A stretch of DNA of 59,119 nucleotides from Myxococcales bacterium. GTDB lineage: Bacteria > Myxococcota_A > UBA9160 > SMWR01. The translations under genes were made by a program, and so were the position numbers. Below are positions 8,107 through 19,323 of the stretch, one piece after another. The notes below the pieces were generated by a model. The model searched no databases and was not told the origin of the DNA. It saw only the letters and a list, made by a program, of their open reading frames with translations. Each line of letters begins with the position of its first letter. Position 1 is the first letter of the stretch. The DNA lies in assembly GCA_022561775.1 (NCBI GenBank), contig JADFQO010000017.1:1-59119 (forward strand), written 5' to 3'.

Positions 8107-8715
8107 CTAGTCGGAGCATCCCGCGGTTCGGCCATTTCGCTCGACGATGCTCAAGAAAGGTCGCCACTCGTTGTATCGAACACTCGAACCAATGTGGTTC
8201 ATCAGCGGCGTCCACCGGGGTTTGGCTGGGATCCGCTGGAGGCGCAATCGTGCCTGCTGAGGAGTTCGCCCGCCCTTGCGCCGGTTGCATTCGACGCAGC
8301 TGCACACGACGTTCTCCCAGGTCGTACGCCCCCCGAGCGCGCGCGGGATTACGTGGTCGAGATTGAGTTGAGAGCGGTGGGGCCGCCCGCCGCAGTACTG
8401 ACAGGTGAACTTGTCGCGGGCAAAGACATTGACGCGGCTGTAACGCACGTGACGCTTGGGCACACGGTCGAAACTCGGAAGCAGGATCACTCTCGGCACG
8501 CAGATCGCTCCACTCGGCGTTCCGATCAACGCGTCGCCTTGGGTACCCCGCCGCCGCCGCCAGCTCTCGAAATCGAAGGTCTCGTACTCCTGGTTCACGA
8601 CCCGCGCGGCGTCCCGGTAGACGAGCGCAAACGCCCGCCGGGCCGATGTCACGTGAATCGGCAGATAGGAGCGATTCAGAACCAGAACAGTCGCATTCAA
8701 CACGATTTCAGCCAC
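8107..8715 (-). CDS. HNH endonuclease-fold protein
   Basis: 202 residues. The HNH core lies in the middle: CQYCGG (Zn knuckle), LNLDHVIPRALGG (the catalytic 'DH' beta-hairpin), TTWENVVCSCVECNRRKGG (second Cys pair and the final His-equivalent helix). This group of stand-alone HNH proteins, starting with 'VLVLNRSYLPI' and an Arg-rich middle, is common in deltaproteobacteria, cyanobacteria and actinobacteria as a chromosomal housekeeping-like gene rather than a homing enzyme. Its role is not established. It lies on the same strand as selA, 23 nt downstream of the selA stop. Confidence 0.85.
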   Translation of the reverse strand: MAEIVLNATVLVLNRSYLPIHVTSARRAFALVYRDAARVVNQEYETFDFESWRRRRGTQGDALIGTPSGAICVPRVILLPSFDRVPKRHVRYSRVNVFARDKFTCQYCGGRPHRSQLNLDHVIPRALGGRTTWENVVCSCVECNRRKGGRTPQQARLRLQRIPAKPRWTPLMNHIGSSVRYNEWRPFLSIVERNGRTAGCSD

Positions 8716-8738
8716 TTATCCTACGAGACCGGCTCTCT

Positions 8739-10166
8739 TCATTCAACGCGACCGGCCTCCTCGAGCGCGAGGCCGATCGCCTGTTCGATGGCGTCCTCGT
8801 CACCCTCCAGCAGCGTCCGAACGTCGAATATCAGCGCGTCGTCGCGAAGGCGTGCGACGACCGGGACCGGAGCGGCGCGCAGGCGCTTTGAGATTTCCTC
8901 CGCGCTCGCCGAGGCTCGCAGGACGACGACCCAGCTGTCGAGTTCGAAACCGGGTAGCGAGCCGCCGCCCACGAACCCGCGGTCCGGCTCGGCGTGGATG
9001 CGCGCGGTGCCGCCCCACACCTTGTCGAGGCGCGCGGCCAACGCGCGAGCGCGCGTCTCCAAACGATGGTAAGGCACGAGCAGTTGGCGCAGCACCGGGA
9101 GTTCCCGCTCGGCGCGACCCTCCAGATAGCATTCGAGCGTCCAATCCAGCGCCGCGAGACTCAACTTGTCCAGACGCAGCGCGCGGGCCAGTGGGTTGCG
9201 CCGCATGGCCTCGACGATCTCCAGCGAACCTAACACCAGGCCGGCCTGGGGTCCACCCAACAACTTGTCAGCGGAGAAGCACACCACATCTGCGCCCAGT
9301 TTCAGGCGCGCGGGCGCGTAGATCTCGGCGGGAAAACCGCGAGTGCTGAGGTCGATCAGGGTCCCGCTACCGAGGTCTTCGACGACGGGGATTCCCTTCT
9401 CGCGCCCGATCTCCGCGAGCTGGCCGAGCGACGTCTCGGCCACGAAACCGCGCAACTCGAAGTTGCTGCGATGGACTTTCAACAACAGCCCGGTGCGCGA
9501 ATGGATGGCTCGCTCGTAGTCGCTCGGATGCGTGCGGTTGGTGGTGCCGACTTCGACGAGATCCACCCCTGCGCGCTCCACGATGTCCGGAATCCGAAAC
9601 GAACCGCCAATTTCGACCAATTCGCCCCGGGAGACGATGGCTTCCCGACCCCTCGCGAGGGTGTCGAGCGCCAACAAGACGGCGGCGGCATTGTTGTTGA
9701 CGGCGAGCGCGGCCGAGGCTTCGGTGAGGAGGACGAGCTTCGAGCAGACGGCCGACAGTCTGTCGCCGCGCCGACCGGTTTCGAGATCGAGTTCGAGGTC
9801 CGAGTAGCTTGCGGCGATTTGCGCGATGGCTCGAACGGCACCGGGTGCCAACGGCGCTCGCCCTAGATTGGTGTGGAGAGGGATTCCCGTAGCGTTGACG
9901 ACTCGGCGTGGCTGGCCACCGCACAAGGCGGCAGCCAGCACGGCGGACCGGTCGGACAGATCCCTCGACACGCGGCTGCCGTCAGCCTCGGAGTCGGGCA
10001 CGGATCTCGACAGGCGCTCCCGCGCTTCGGCCAGGGCGCGACGAACTCCCTCCAGGACCGCCCAGGCGGGCAAATCGGGCCGTTTTGCGCCCACCGCACC
10101 GGCCAGCCGATCGACAGCTGGGAGTGCCCTGCGGGGATCAGGCTTGACCTCGGGGCTCCGATACAT
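8739..10166 (-). CDS. selA: L-seryl-tRNA(Sec) selenium transferase
   Basis: 475 residues. A PLP enzyme that converts seryl-tRNA(Sec) to selenocysteyl-tRNA with selenophosphate. The family signature SADKLLGGPQAG is intact, with the PLP lysine at K301; NATGIPLHTNLGR (about 91-103) and VEVGTTNRTH are further SelA motifs. The frame is open 98 codons further upstream, but that stretch is Arg/Ser/Pro junk. I chose the ATG at 10166, which has AGGAGAG seven bases upstream. selB and tRNA-Sec are not visible in the window, and no in-frame UGA selenoprotein was noticed. Confidence 0.9.
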   Translation of the reverse strand: MYRSPEVKPDPRRALPAVDRLAGAVGAKRPDLPAWAVLEGVRRALAEARERLSRSVPDSEADGSRVSRDLSDRSAVLAAALCGGQPRRVVNATGIPLHTNLGRAPLAPGAVRAIAQIAASYSDLELDLETGRRGDRLSAVCSKLVLLTEASAALAVNNNAAAVLLALDTLARGREAIVSRGELVEIGGSFRIPDIVERAGVDLVEVGTTNRTHPSDYERAIHSRTGLLLKVHRSNFELRGFVAETSLGQLAEIGREKGIPVVEDLGSGTLIDLSTRGFPAEIYAPARLKLGADVVCFSADKLLGGPQAGLVLGSLEIVEAMRRNPLARALRLDKLSLAALDWTLECYLEGRAERELPVLRQLLVPYHRLETRARALAARLDKVWGGTARIHAEPDRGFVGGGSLPGFELDSWVVVLRASASAEEISKRLRAAPVPVVARLRDDALIFDVRTLLEGDEDAIEQAIGLALEEAGRVE

Positions 10167-10614
10167 GACTCTCCTGGCAGAATTTGCTTGGTGTGGTCCT
10201 GTGGGGTCCACGTTTCGGGAGTGGCACGGCATTGTTGCTGAAAATTGGCCACCCGTCGCGTAGATGGGTGACGTTCGATTTCCGCGACTCCGGGTACGAC
10301 TCCGCAGGCGACTGGGGTGAGCTGGACGGGCGGCGGGGCGCTGCCGGGGCTCGGAGACCCAATCGCACGTCCACGCCGTTTTGGGACTTACTGTGCGAGT
10401 AAACAATTTTGTTTGTGAATTTGGGAACTTAGAGCCTGTTCCCGTCCTGCTCGAGCCCAACCGGGCCCCGAGTACCGTTTAGCCCCGCCACTGGCCCGCG
10501 CCGCTGTGCGGACCATCCAATAGGCACGAAGTCCCGATTCGGCTCGCCAAAGCCGAAGGATGGAGCGCTCCCGGCCCCCTCGCCGAAGCGCACGCCCTTT
10601 GCGGGAATTGCAAA
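10167..10614. promoter_or_regulatory. Divergent selA/rng intergenic region with a hairpin in the rng leader
   Basis: 448 nt without a gene separate the divergently read selA and rng. An AT-rich island at about 10398-10425 (AAACAATTTTGTTTGTG) is the most likely promoter zone for one or both genes; I cannot fix the -35/-10 boxes. A perfect 7-bp stem, TTCGGCT/AGCCGAA with a 6-nt loop, lies at 10538-10557, about 57 nt before the rng ATG. RNase E of E. coli autoregulates through 5'-leader hairpins, so a similar role is possible here, but only by analogy. Confidence 0.4.
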
Positions 10615-12561
10615 ATGTCAAACGAGATCGTAATCAACGCCTCGCTCGGGGAGACCCGGGTGGGGATCATCGAACGCAACGTATTCACTGAACTGCATAT
10701 CGAGAGAAAGAGCGAGCGCAACGTCGCCGGCACCATCGTCAAGGGGCGCGTGACTCGGGTACTGCCCGGAATGCAGGCCGCCTTTGTGGACATCGGCCTC
10801 GAGAAAGCGGCGTTCCTCTACGCTGGCGATTACTACGACGACTCGATCAGAGCGAATGGCAACAACGAGGCCCCGGAGCGCAGCAGAGGTCGCTCGCGCA
10901 ACGGCAGCCGACCGCCGCCGCCGAATATCGACACCCTGCTCCACGAAGGCCAAGAGATCGTCGTCCAGGTCGCCAAGGAGCCGATCGGCAGCAAGGGCGC
11001 TCGGATCACCTCCCACATTTCGATCGCGGGTCGCCACCTGGTGGTCACACCGCTTTCGCAGCGGGTGGGTGTGTCCCGTCGCATCGAGTCCGATCGCGAG
11101 CGGCGCCGACTCCGAGAGATCGTTTCGCGAAACCGGCCAGATGGTCTCGGCTTCATCATCCGAACCGCCGGCGACAACGCGAGCGAAGCGGATCTGCAAG
11201 CCGACGTGCGTTATCTGACGGCGGTTTGGAGCGAAATCCAGAAGAAGAGGGAAGGCGCGAGCGCTCCGTGCGATCTCTACTCGGAACTCTCACTGCCACT
11301 TCGGGTGATACGCGACTTCGTGAACAACAAGACCAAGCGCATCGTGATCGACGACCAGCACGTCTACCAAGAAATGGAAGATTTCCTGACACGTTTCGTC
11401 GCGGACCCGAAGCCGCGACTCGAACACTACCGAGGCGCGCTCCCGATCTTCGACCATTTCAATATCGAGTCGTCGATCGACGCCAACCTGGGCAAGAAGA
11501 TCTTCCTCAAATCCGGCGGGCATCTGGTGATCGACCAGAACGAGGCGCTCACCGCGATCGACGTCAACACCGGGCGCTTCGTCGGCAAGCGCGGCCTCGA
11601 GGAGACGGTGCTTCGGACAAACCTCGAAGCGATCAAAGAGGTTGCCTGTCAGCTCCGCTTCCGGAACATCGGCGGCATCATCATCATCGACCTGATCGAC
11701 ATGGAAAGTGCGGAAAATCGCAGCAAGGTTTACGGCGCCCTCCGGGAAGCCCTGAAGCAGGACAAGGCGAGAACGAACATCCTCAAGATCTCGGAACTCG
11801 GCCTCGTCGAGATGACGAGGAAGCGAACCCGAGAAAACCTCATCCAGCAGCTCTGCGAACCCTGCGCAAACTGCGAGGGACGTGGCTACGTGCTGTCGAG
11901 CGAGAGCATGGCCTTCAAGGTTCTACGCGAAATTCGCAAGGACCTGCCGCGGTTCTGCGGTCGGAAGATCGCCATCACCGTGAACCCCCGAGTCGCGGAA
12001 GTGTTGCTCGCCCGCACCCACAAGGCCTTCGCGGAACTCGGCCGAGAACTCGACCGCGAAATCGAAGTCCGCGGCCAGGCCGGGCTCCACCAGGAGCAGT
12101 TCGAAGTGACCGCCCTCGACAGTGGCCCTCCCGTATCCATACCGCTTCAGTGGCTCGGCTCTCCGCCCGAGTCCGGCGACGAAAAGGCGCCTACCGCCAA
12201 ATCGCGGATCGATGCCGACGAACCCTCGAGCGCGGCGGCGCCAGACACCTCGGGGCCGGCAGGCGCGGCAGAGGACGAACCCGAACCGGCACTGACGCCG
12301 GCCGGGCCGGAAGCTCCGCGGGAGGCTGCCGAGGAGCAGATGGCTGAATCGGTCGCCGCGCCAGAGCCCGCGCGCGCGGAATCCGCGCGCCAACCGGCCC
12401 CCCCGGAAGACGACTCGACCGCAGAGCCGGCGAATGCGGCCAGCGCCGAAGCCGCCGAAAGCGAAAAACGCTTCGCGGCTCCAGCCCCAGCCGTCGAGAT
12501 GCTTGACTTGGAATCGGAAACCCCGATACTGCCTCCTCCCGCGAAAGTGGAGAAGCCGTAA
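10615..12561 (+). CDS. rng: Ribonuclease E/G family endoribonuclease
   Basis: 648 residues. The N-terminal RNase-H-like strand and S1 domain (GTIVKGRVTRVLPGMQAAFVD) precede the 5' sensor and DNase-I-like catalytic region. The Mg2+ aspartates are visible in ALTAIDVNTGRF (D316) and IIIIDLIDM (D359), matching E. coli D303/D346, and the Zn-link is CEPCANC (C414, C417). The last ~150 residues are a disordered Ala/Pro/Glu-rich tail, resembling the scaffold tail of RNase E but shorter. It sits directly before rplU with a TAATG junction, as in many deltaproteobacteria, linking mRNA decay and ribosomal protein output. Confidence 0.93.
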   Translation: MSNEIVINASLGETRVGIIERNVFTELHIERKSERNVAGTIVKGRVTRVLPGMQAAFVDIGLEKAAFLYAGDYYDDSIRANGNNEAPERSRGRSRNGSRPPPPNIDTLLHEGQEIVVQVAKEPIGSKGARITSHISIAGRHLVVTPLSQRVGVSRRIESDRERRRLREIVSRNRPDGLGFIIRTAGDNASEADLQADVRYLTAVWSEIQKKREGASAPCDLYSELSLPLRVIRDFVNNKTKRIVIDDQHVYQEMEDFLTRFVADPKPRLEHYRGALPIFDHFNIESSIDANLGKKIFLKSGGHLVIDQNEALTAIDVNTGRFVGKRGLEETVLRTNLEAIKEVACQLRFRNIGGIIIIDLIDMESAENRSKVYGALREALKQDKARTNILKISELGLVEMTRKRTRENLIQQLCEPCANCEGRGYVLSSESMAFKVLREIRKDLPRFCGRKIAITVNPRVAEVLLARTHKAFAELGRELDREIEVRGQAGLHQEQFEVTALDSGPPVSIPLQWLGSPPESGDEKAPTAKSRIDADEPSSAAAPDTSGPAGAAEDEPEPALTPAGPEAPREAAEEQMAESVAAPEPARAESARQPAPPEDDSTAEPANAASAEAAESEKRFAAPAPAVEMLDLESETPILPPPAKVEKP

Positions 12562-12872
12562 TGTACGCCGTGGTTCGGACGGGAGGGAAGCAGCTTCGGG
12601 TAGAGCCCGGAGCAGCCGTCCGCGTAGAAAAACTCGAGGGCTCCGTTGGCGACAGCGTCGAGCTCGGCGAAGTCCTGCTGGTGGGTACCGAGAACGGCGC
12701 GAAGATCGGAACACCGCTGGTCGCCGGCGCAAAGGTGGTGGGAACCATTACCGCCCAGGGACGTGGGCCGAAGCTCACGATCTTCAAATTGAAGCGGCGC
12801 AAGGGCTATCGGCGGAAGGCGGGCCACCGTCAGTCGTACACCGAAATTCGAGTGGACACGATCGAGGCTTGA
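12561..12872 (+). CDS. rplU: 50S ribosomal protein L21
   Basis: 103 residues, full length. The start MYAVVRTGGKQLRVEPGA and the end GPKLTIFKLKRRKGYRRK, GHRQ and YTEIRVD are diagnostic of bL21, which binds 23S rRNA together with L20. The first A of its ATG is the last base of the rng stop (TAATG), so initiation is coupled to rng. It is followed after three bases by rpmA. Confidence 0.97.
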   Translation: MYAVVRTGGKQLRVEPGAAVRVEKLEGSVGDSVELGEVLLVGTENGAKIGTPLVAGAKVVGTITAQGRGPKLTIFKLKRRKGYRRKAGHRQSYTEIRVDTIEA

Positions 12873-12875
12873 TCG

Positions 12876-13130
12876 ATGGCGCATAAAAAGGGACAGGGCA
12901 GTTCGCGCAACGGCCGCGACAGTCACGGGCAGCGGCGCGGAGTCAAGGTGTTCGCAGGCCAGTCCGTGACGGCCGGATCGATTCTCGTTCGCCAACTCGG
13001 TACGAAGATCCATCCGGGCCGCAATGTAGGCCTGGGTCGCGATTACACGCTCTTCGCACTTTGCGATGGCGTGGTCGGTTATGGCAAGTCCCGCGGGCGC
13101 GTCGTCGCGCAGGTCGAAGCAAGCAACTAG
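12876..13130 (+). CDS. rpmA: 50S ribosomal protein L27
   Basis: 84 residues, full length: [37 protein letters not shown] and [19 protein letters not shown] are the bL27 signature. L27 reaches the peptidyl-transferase centre with its N terminus. That N terminus begins directly with Ala-His-Lys-Lys, so the cleaved N-terminal extension found in Firmicutes is absent. rplU-rpmA-obg is a near-universal bacterial order. Confidence 0.97.
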   Translation: MAHKKGQGSSRNGRDSHGQRRGVKVFAGQSVTAGSILVRQLGTKIHPGRNVGLGRDYTLFALCDGVVGYGKSRGRVVAQVEASN

Positions 13131-15391
<2,261 letters not shown>

Positions 15392-15413
15392 TTCCTTCTC
15401 GAGGACGCAGTAC

Positions 15414-16670
15414 ATGAGTCTAGAAGACCAGGTGATCGATCTCGCTCGCAGTGCGCGTACCGCCTCGGAGCGGGTCGCGGAACTTTCGACCCGCGAAAAG
15501 AACGCCTGGCTGACGCGCTGCGCGGAGCGCCTGACCGACGCGAAGGCCGAAATCCTCGCCGCGAACGCAGCCGATCTCGAGCGCGCTGCGAGTTCGGGGA
15601 TCTCGGGCCCCATGCTCAAGCGTCTCGAACTCTCCGACGGTAAATGGCGCGACATGATCGCGGGGCTGCGCGACATCGCGGCGCTGCCCGATCCCGTTGG
15701 AAAGATCGAATCGGCGCTGGTTCGGCCGAACGGACTCCAGGTTGGCCGCATGCGAATTCCCCTCGGCGTGATCGGAATCATCTACGAAAGCCGGCCAAAC
15801 GTAACCGTCGATGCGGCCGCGCTCTGCGTCAAAGCGGGCAACGCGGTGATCCTTCGCGGTGGTTCCGAAGCCATCGAGGCGAATCGAGCGCTGGCCGTCC
15901 AGCTGCGTGCGGCGGCCGCGGAAACCGGCGTACCCGAAGATGCGGTCGCCGTGATTCCCCAGACCGACCGCGCGGCGATCGACACACTGCTCGGCCTCGA
16001 TCAATACATCGACCTCATCATCCCCCGCGGTGGTCCCGAACTGATCCGCATGGTGACCGAAAAGTCGCGCATTCCCGTCGTAAAGCACGACGCGGGGGTG
16101 TGTCATATTTTCGTCGATGCCAATGCGGATCCGGAAATGGCGACGCGAATCGCGGTCGATTCGAAGATCTCCCAGATGGAGGTATGCAACGGCCTCGAAA
16201 CCCTTCTCGTCCACCGCGATGCCGCGACGACCGCAATGCCGCGCATTCTCAAGTCCCTACACGAGCAGGGTGTCGAGCTTCGGGGGTGCGCGAAGACCTG
16301 CGAGATCTTCGGCGACGCCGTTCCCGCCAGCGAGAGCGACTGGGCGGCGGAGTATCTGGCTCCGATCCTGGCGGTACGCGTTGTCGACGACATCGACTCC
16401 GCGATCGAACACATTCGACGCTACGGATCGAATCACACCGAAGTGATCGTCACCCAGGATTACAGCAGTTCGCAGGAGTTCCTACGCCGAGTCGGCTCGT
16501 CGACCGTCGGCGTCAACTGCTCAACGGCTTTCGCGGACGGCTACCGGTTGGGGCTCGGTGCAGAAATCGGCGTCTCGACCTCGAAGATCCACGCTTACGG
16601 GCCCATGGGGCTGGAGGGATTGACAACGCTGAAGTTCGTATTGCGCGGAGATGGTCAGCTCCGAGAATGA
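15414..16670 (+). CDS. proA: Gamma-glutamyl phosphate reductase
   Basis: 418 residues. NADPH-dependent reduction of gamma-glutamyl phosphate to the semialdehyde, the step after ProB. Motifs: GVIGIIYESRPNVTVDAAAL, KAGNAVILRGGSEA, HDAGVCHIFVD and the active-site region MEVCNGLETLLVH with the catalytic Cys (CNGLET). The end MGLEGLTTLKFVLRGDG is typical. Full length. Its stop overlaps the nadD start (ATGA). Confidence 0.95.
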   Translation: MSLEDQVIDLARSARTASERVAELSTREKNAWLTRCAERLTDAKAEILAANAADLERAASSGISGPMLKRLELSDGKWRDMIAGLRDIAALPDPVGKIESALVRPNGLQVGRMRIPLGVIGIIYESRPNVTVDAAALCVKAGNAVILRGGSEAIEANRALAVQLRAAAAETGVPEDAVAVIPQTDRAAIDTLLGLDQYIDLIIPRGGPELIRMVTEKSRIPVVKHDAGVCHIFVDANADPEMATRIAVDSKISQMEVCNGLETLLVHRDAATTAMPRILKSLHEQGVELRGCAKTCEIFGDAVPASESDWAAEYLAPILAVRVVDDIDSAIEHIRRYGSNHTEVIVTQDYSSSQEFLRRVGSSTVGVNCSTAFADGYRLGLGAEIGVSTSKIHAYGPMGLEGLTTLKFVLRGDGQLRE

Positions 16671-17359
16671 CCGAGACCCAGGCTCGTATCGGAATTTTCG
16701 GCGGCACTTTCAATCCGGTCCACGTCGGCCATCTTAGAGCCGCCGAGGAAGTCGTTGGCGCGCTCCATCTCGAGCGAATGATTTTCGTGCCGTCGGCGGA
16801 TCCACCGCACAAGGTCGACATCCCAGGCGACCGGATTGCTCCGGCGAGATTGCGCCTGAAGTGGGTTCAGTTGGCCATTCGCGACAATCCCCGTTTCGAA
16901 GTCGACGAACTGGAAGTCGAACGCGGTGGCGCATCCTACTCGGTGGATACGCTTCGAACGATCGGGGAGCGAATCGCGCCCGACAAACCGGTATTCACCA
17001 TCGGGCAGGACGCCTTCGTTGAAATCGACTCCTGGCGAGAACCGGAGGCTCTGTTCGATCTGGCGCATTTTGCGGTCATCACCCGGACACCAGTCGCGCT
17101 GGCTTCGCTTTCGGACTGGCTACCGCGCTGCATTCGGAACGTCGTCGAGCCGGATCAAAGCGGTGTCTTTGCGCTGCATCATCGGGCGGGCACGTGGATT
17201 CGGCTGGTCGAAATTCCGGCGCTCGACATCTCCTCATCGGACATTCGAATTCGACTGCGCGATGGCGAGTCGGTGCGCTACCTGCTTCCACCGGCCGTCG
17301 AAGAGGCCATCGAGAAGAGTGGCGCCTATCGCGACGTCGAAGGAGAGCGCCGCGGATGA
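16667..17359 (+). CDS. nadD: Nicotinate-nucleotide adenylyltransferase
   Basis: 230 residues. Transfers AMP to nicotinate mononucleotide in NAD synthesis. The nucleotidyl-transferase signature GIFGGTFNPVHVGHLRAAEE (about 8-27) includes the HxGH motif, and SSSDIRIRLRDG near the C terminus is the ISxxxR-type substrate loop. The ATG overlaps the proA stop by four bases and its own stop overlaps rsfS, so translation is coupled along proA-nadD-rsfS-gpmI. Confidence 0.93.
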   Translation: MTETQARIGIFGGTFNPVHVGHLRAAEEVVGALHLERMIFVPSADPPHKVDIPGDRIAPARLRLKWVQLAIRDNPRFEVDELEVERGGASYSVDTLRTIGERIAPDKPVFTIGQDAFVEIDSWREPEALFDLAHFAVITRTPVALASLSDWLPRCIRNVVEPDQSGVFALHHRAGTWIRLVEIPALDISSSDIRIRLRDGESVRYLLPPAVEEAIEKSGAYRDVEGERRG

Positions 17360-17730
17360 GTGGTTCGGATCGACTCGCCAAGGCGGTGTTGATTGCCGAT
17401 GCGGCCCAGGAGCGAAAGGCGAACGACGTGGTCGGCCTCGACGTAAGGGAGATCAGTTCCTTTGCCGATACGTTCATCATCGCGACGGGAACTTCGGATC
17501 GGCATGTGCGCTCGGTGGCAGACTCGGTCGAGACCGCCCTCAAGGCCCACGGTGAACCCCCGATGGGAATCGAGGGCCATGACGAGGGCCGCTGGGTGCT
17601 GATCGACTGCGGCGACACGATCGTCCACATCTTCCAACAGGAAATTCGCGACCATTACGACCTCGAGCGCCTCTGGAGCGACGCGCCCGCCCTCGAATTG
17701 GAGGCTGCGGCCCGGAGTGTGGGCACATGA
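17356..17730 (+). CDS. rsfS: Ribosomal silencing factor RsfS
   Basis: 124 residues of the Iojap/RsfS family, which binds L14 and blocks 30S-50S joining during starvation. Diagnostic stretches: KANDVVGLDVREISSFADTF, FIIATGTSDRHVRSVADSVE, GHDEGRWVLIDCGDTIVHIF and EIRDHYDLERLW. Full length. Starts and ends in ATGA overlaps with nadD and gpmI. nadD-rsfS adjacency is a conserved bacterial pairing. Confidence 0.95.
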   Translation: MSGSDRLAKAVLIADAAQERKANDVVGLDVREISSFADTFIIATGTSDRHVRSVADSVETALKAHGEPPMGIEGHDEGRWVLIDCGDTIVHIFQQEIRDHYDLERLWSDAPALELEAAARSVGT

Positions 17731-19265
17731 GCGGCCCGGTCGTATTGGTCGTTCTCGATGGTTTCGGAATCGGCGACGGCGGAGCAGCCGACGCGACCGC
17801 GCTCGCAGAGACACCCTTCTTCGCTCGCGCGCGCGCCACCTACCCTTCGGCGAAACTCGTGACGTCTGGAGAATTCGTGGGCCTGCCGCCGGGTCAGATG
17901 GGAAATTCCGAGGTCGGCCATATGACGATGGGCGCCGGACGGATCAACGTCCAGGATATTACGCGAATCACCGAGGCCATGGCCGCCGGTGAACTCGCGA
18001 ACAACGTGCCCATCCAATCTGCGATCGCCGCTGTTGAAAACAGCGGCGGGACGCTCCACCTGATGGGGTTGCTATCCAACGGTGGCGTTCACAGTAAGTT
18101 CGATCAGCTCACGATGCTGCTCGATCATCTGGCAAGTCGCGGCATCCGGCCCGCGATTCACGCGTTCACGGACGGGCGCGATACACCCCCGAAATCAGCA
18201 GACGGCTTCATGCGTCCGCTCGTCTCGAATCTCGATCGAACGGGCGGGCACGTGGCAACCGTAACCGGACGCTATTACGCGATGGATCGCGACCGCCGCT
18301 GGGATCGAACCGAAAAAACCTACAACGCGATCGTCTGCCGGGAGGGGCGGAATGCCGCCGACCCGGTTGCAGCGGTTAAGGAAGCCTACCAGCGCGGAGA
18401 GGGTGATGAATTCATTGAGCCCACCGTGATCGACGGGGGTGCGCCGCTGATCGATGGCGACGCGATGATTTGTTTCAACTTCCGTGCAGATCGCACGAGG
18501 CAGATCACCAATGCGCTGACCGCGGCAAACCCGACGCGATTCACCGGAAAACTCGAGCGTAAATCCGCCCCGAAACTATCCGCTTTTGTATGTCTCACGG
18601 AATACGATGCCACGTTCGGCCTTCCCGTCGCGTTTCGGTCGGAAATTCCGAGCAACGGACTAGCTGAAATCATCGCCAAGGCGGGACTCCAACAGCTCCG
18701 CGTTGCCGAAACCGAAAAATACGCCCACGTGACATTCTTCTTCAACGGGGGACTCGAAGAACCCTACCCTGGCGAAGATCGCGTGCTCATCCTCTCGCCA
18801 CGCGACGTCGCCACCTACGACCACAAACCCGAGATGAGCGCCGCGAAGGTGACCGAAGAGGCGGTACGCAGGATTTCGGACGATGACTACGCGTTCGTCC
18901 TGATCAACTACGCGAATCCGGATATGGTGGGCCACACCGGTATTCTCGGGGCGGCAGTCAAGGCAGTCGAGGCCGTCGACAGCGGATTGGACCGTTTGGC
19001 GGAGGCCGTGCTGGCTAACGTCGGTTCGCTCGTGATCACGGCGGACCACGGAAACTGCGAGTTGATGGTGGATCCGGAAAGCGGCGAACCGCATACCGCT
19101 CACACCACCAACCCCGTACCCATCTTCTGGATCGCCAAGGACGCCATCGGCCGTCGCCTGCGCGATGGCAGCCTGGCAGATCTCGCGCCAACCGTTCTCG
19201 ATCTCATGGGCCTGCCACGGCCCGGGGAGATGACCGGTCGTAGCTTGATCGTCCGCGACTCCTGA
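17727..19265 (+). CDS. gpmI: 2,3-bisphosphoglycerate-independent phosphoglycerate mutase
   Basis: 512 residues, full length. Mn2+-dependent interconversion of 3- and 2-phosphoglycerate in glycolysis. VLVVLDGFGIGDGG supplies the first metal aspartate and GQMGNSEVGHM the phosphoserine (about Ser61). HAFTDGRDTPPKSA and the final ITADHGNCELMVDPESGEPH complete the metal site. Its start overlaps rsfS (ATGA). Confidence 0.95.
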   Translation: MSGPVVLVVLDGFGIGDGGAADATALAETPFFARARATYPSAKLVTSGEFVGLPPGQMGNSEVGHMTMGAGRINVQDITRITEAMAAGELANNVPIQSAIAAVENSGGTLHLMGLLSNGGVHSKFDQLTMLLDHLASRGIRPAIHAFTDGRDTPPKSADGFMRPLVSNLDRTGGHVATVTGRYYAMDRDRRWDRTEKTYNAIVCREGRNAADPVAAVKEAYQRGEGDEFIEPTVIDGGAPLIDGDAMICFNFRADRTRQITNALTAANPTRFTGKLERKSAPKLSAFVCLTEYDATFGLPVAFRSEIPSNGLAEIIAKAGLQQLRVAETEKYAHVTFFFNGGLEEPYPGEDRVLILSPRDVATYDHKPEMSAAKVTEEAVRRISDDDYAFVLINYANPDMVGHTGILGAAVKAVEAVDSGLDRLAEAVLANVGSLVITADHGNCELMVDPESGEPHTAHTTNPVPIFWIAKDAIGRRLRDGSLADLAPTVLDLMGLPRPGEMTGRSLIVRDS

Positions 19266-19323
19266 GCGCCAAGGCGGCGCTCCGGCGGCGTCAACACGAC
19301 CGCACGACACCCCATTCGGTCCC

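Noticed and set aside
10224-10240. TGGCACG followed by TTGC resembling a third sigma-54 promoter upstream of rng
   Set aside because: The two blocks are six bases apart rather than four, which sigma-54 does not tolerate, and no activator site is nearby.
10270-10287. GTTCGATTTCCGCG resembling a tRNA T-loop, considered as part of tRNA-Sec next to selA
   Set aside because: No matching acceptor, D-arm or UCA anticodon stem could be found around it.
10167-10460. 98-codon N-terminal extension of SelA
   Set aside because: Composition is non-protein-like, SelA homology starts at the ATG at 10166, and that ATG has a good Shine-Dalgarno.
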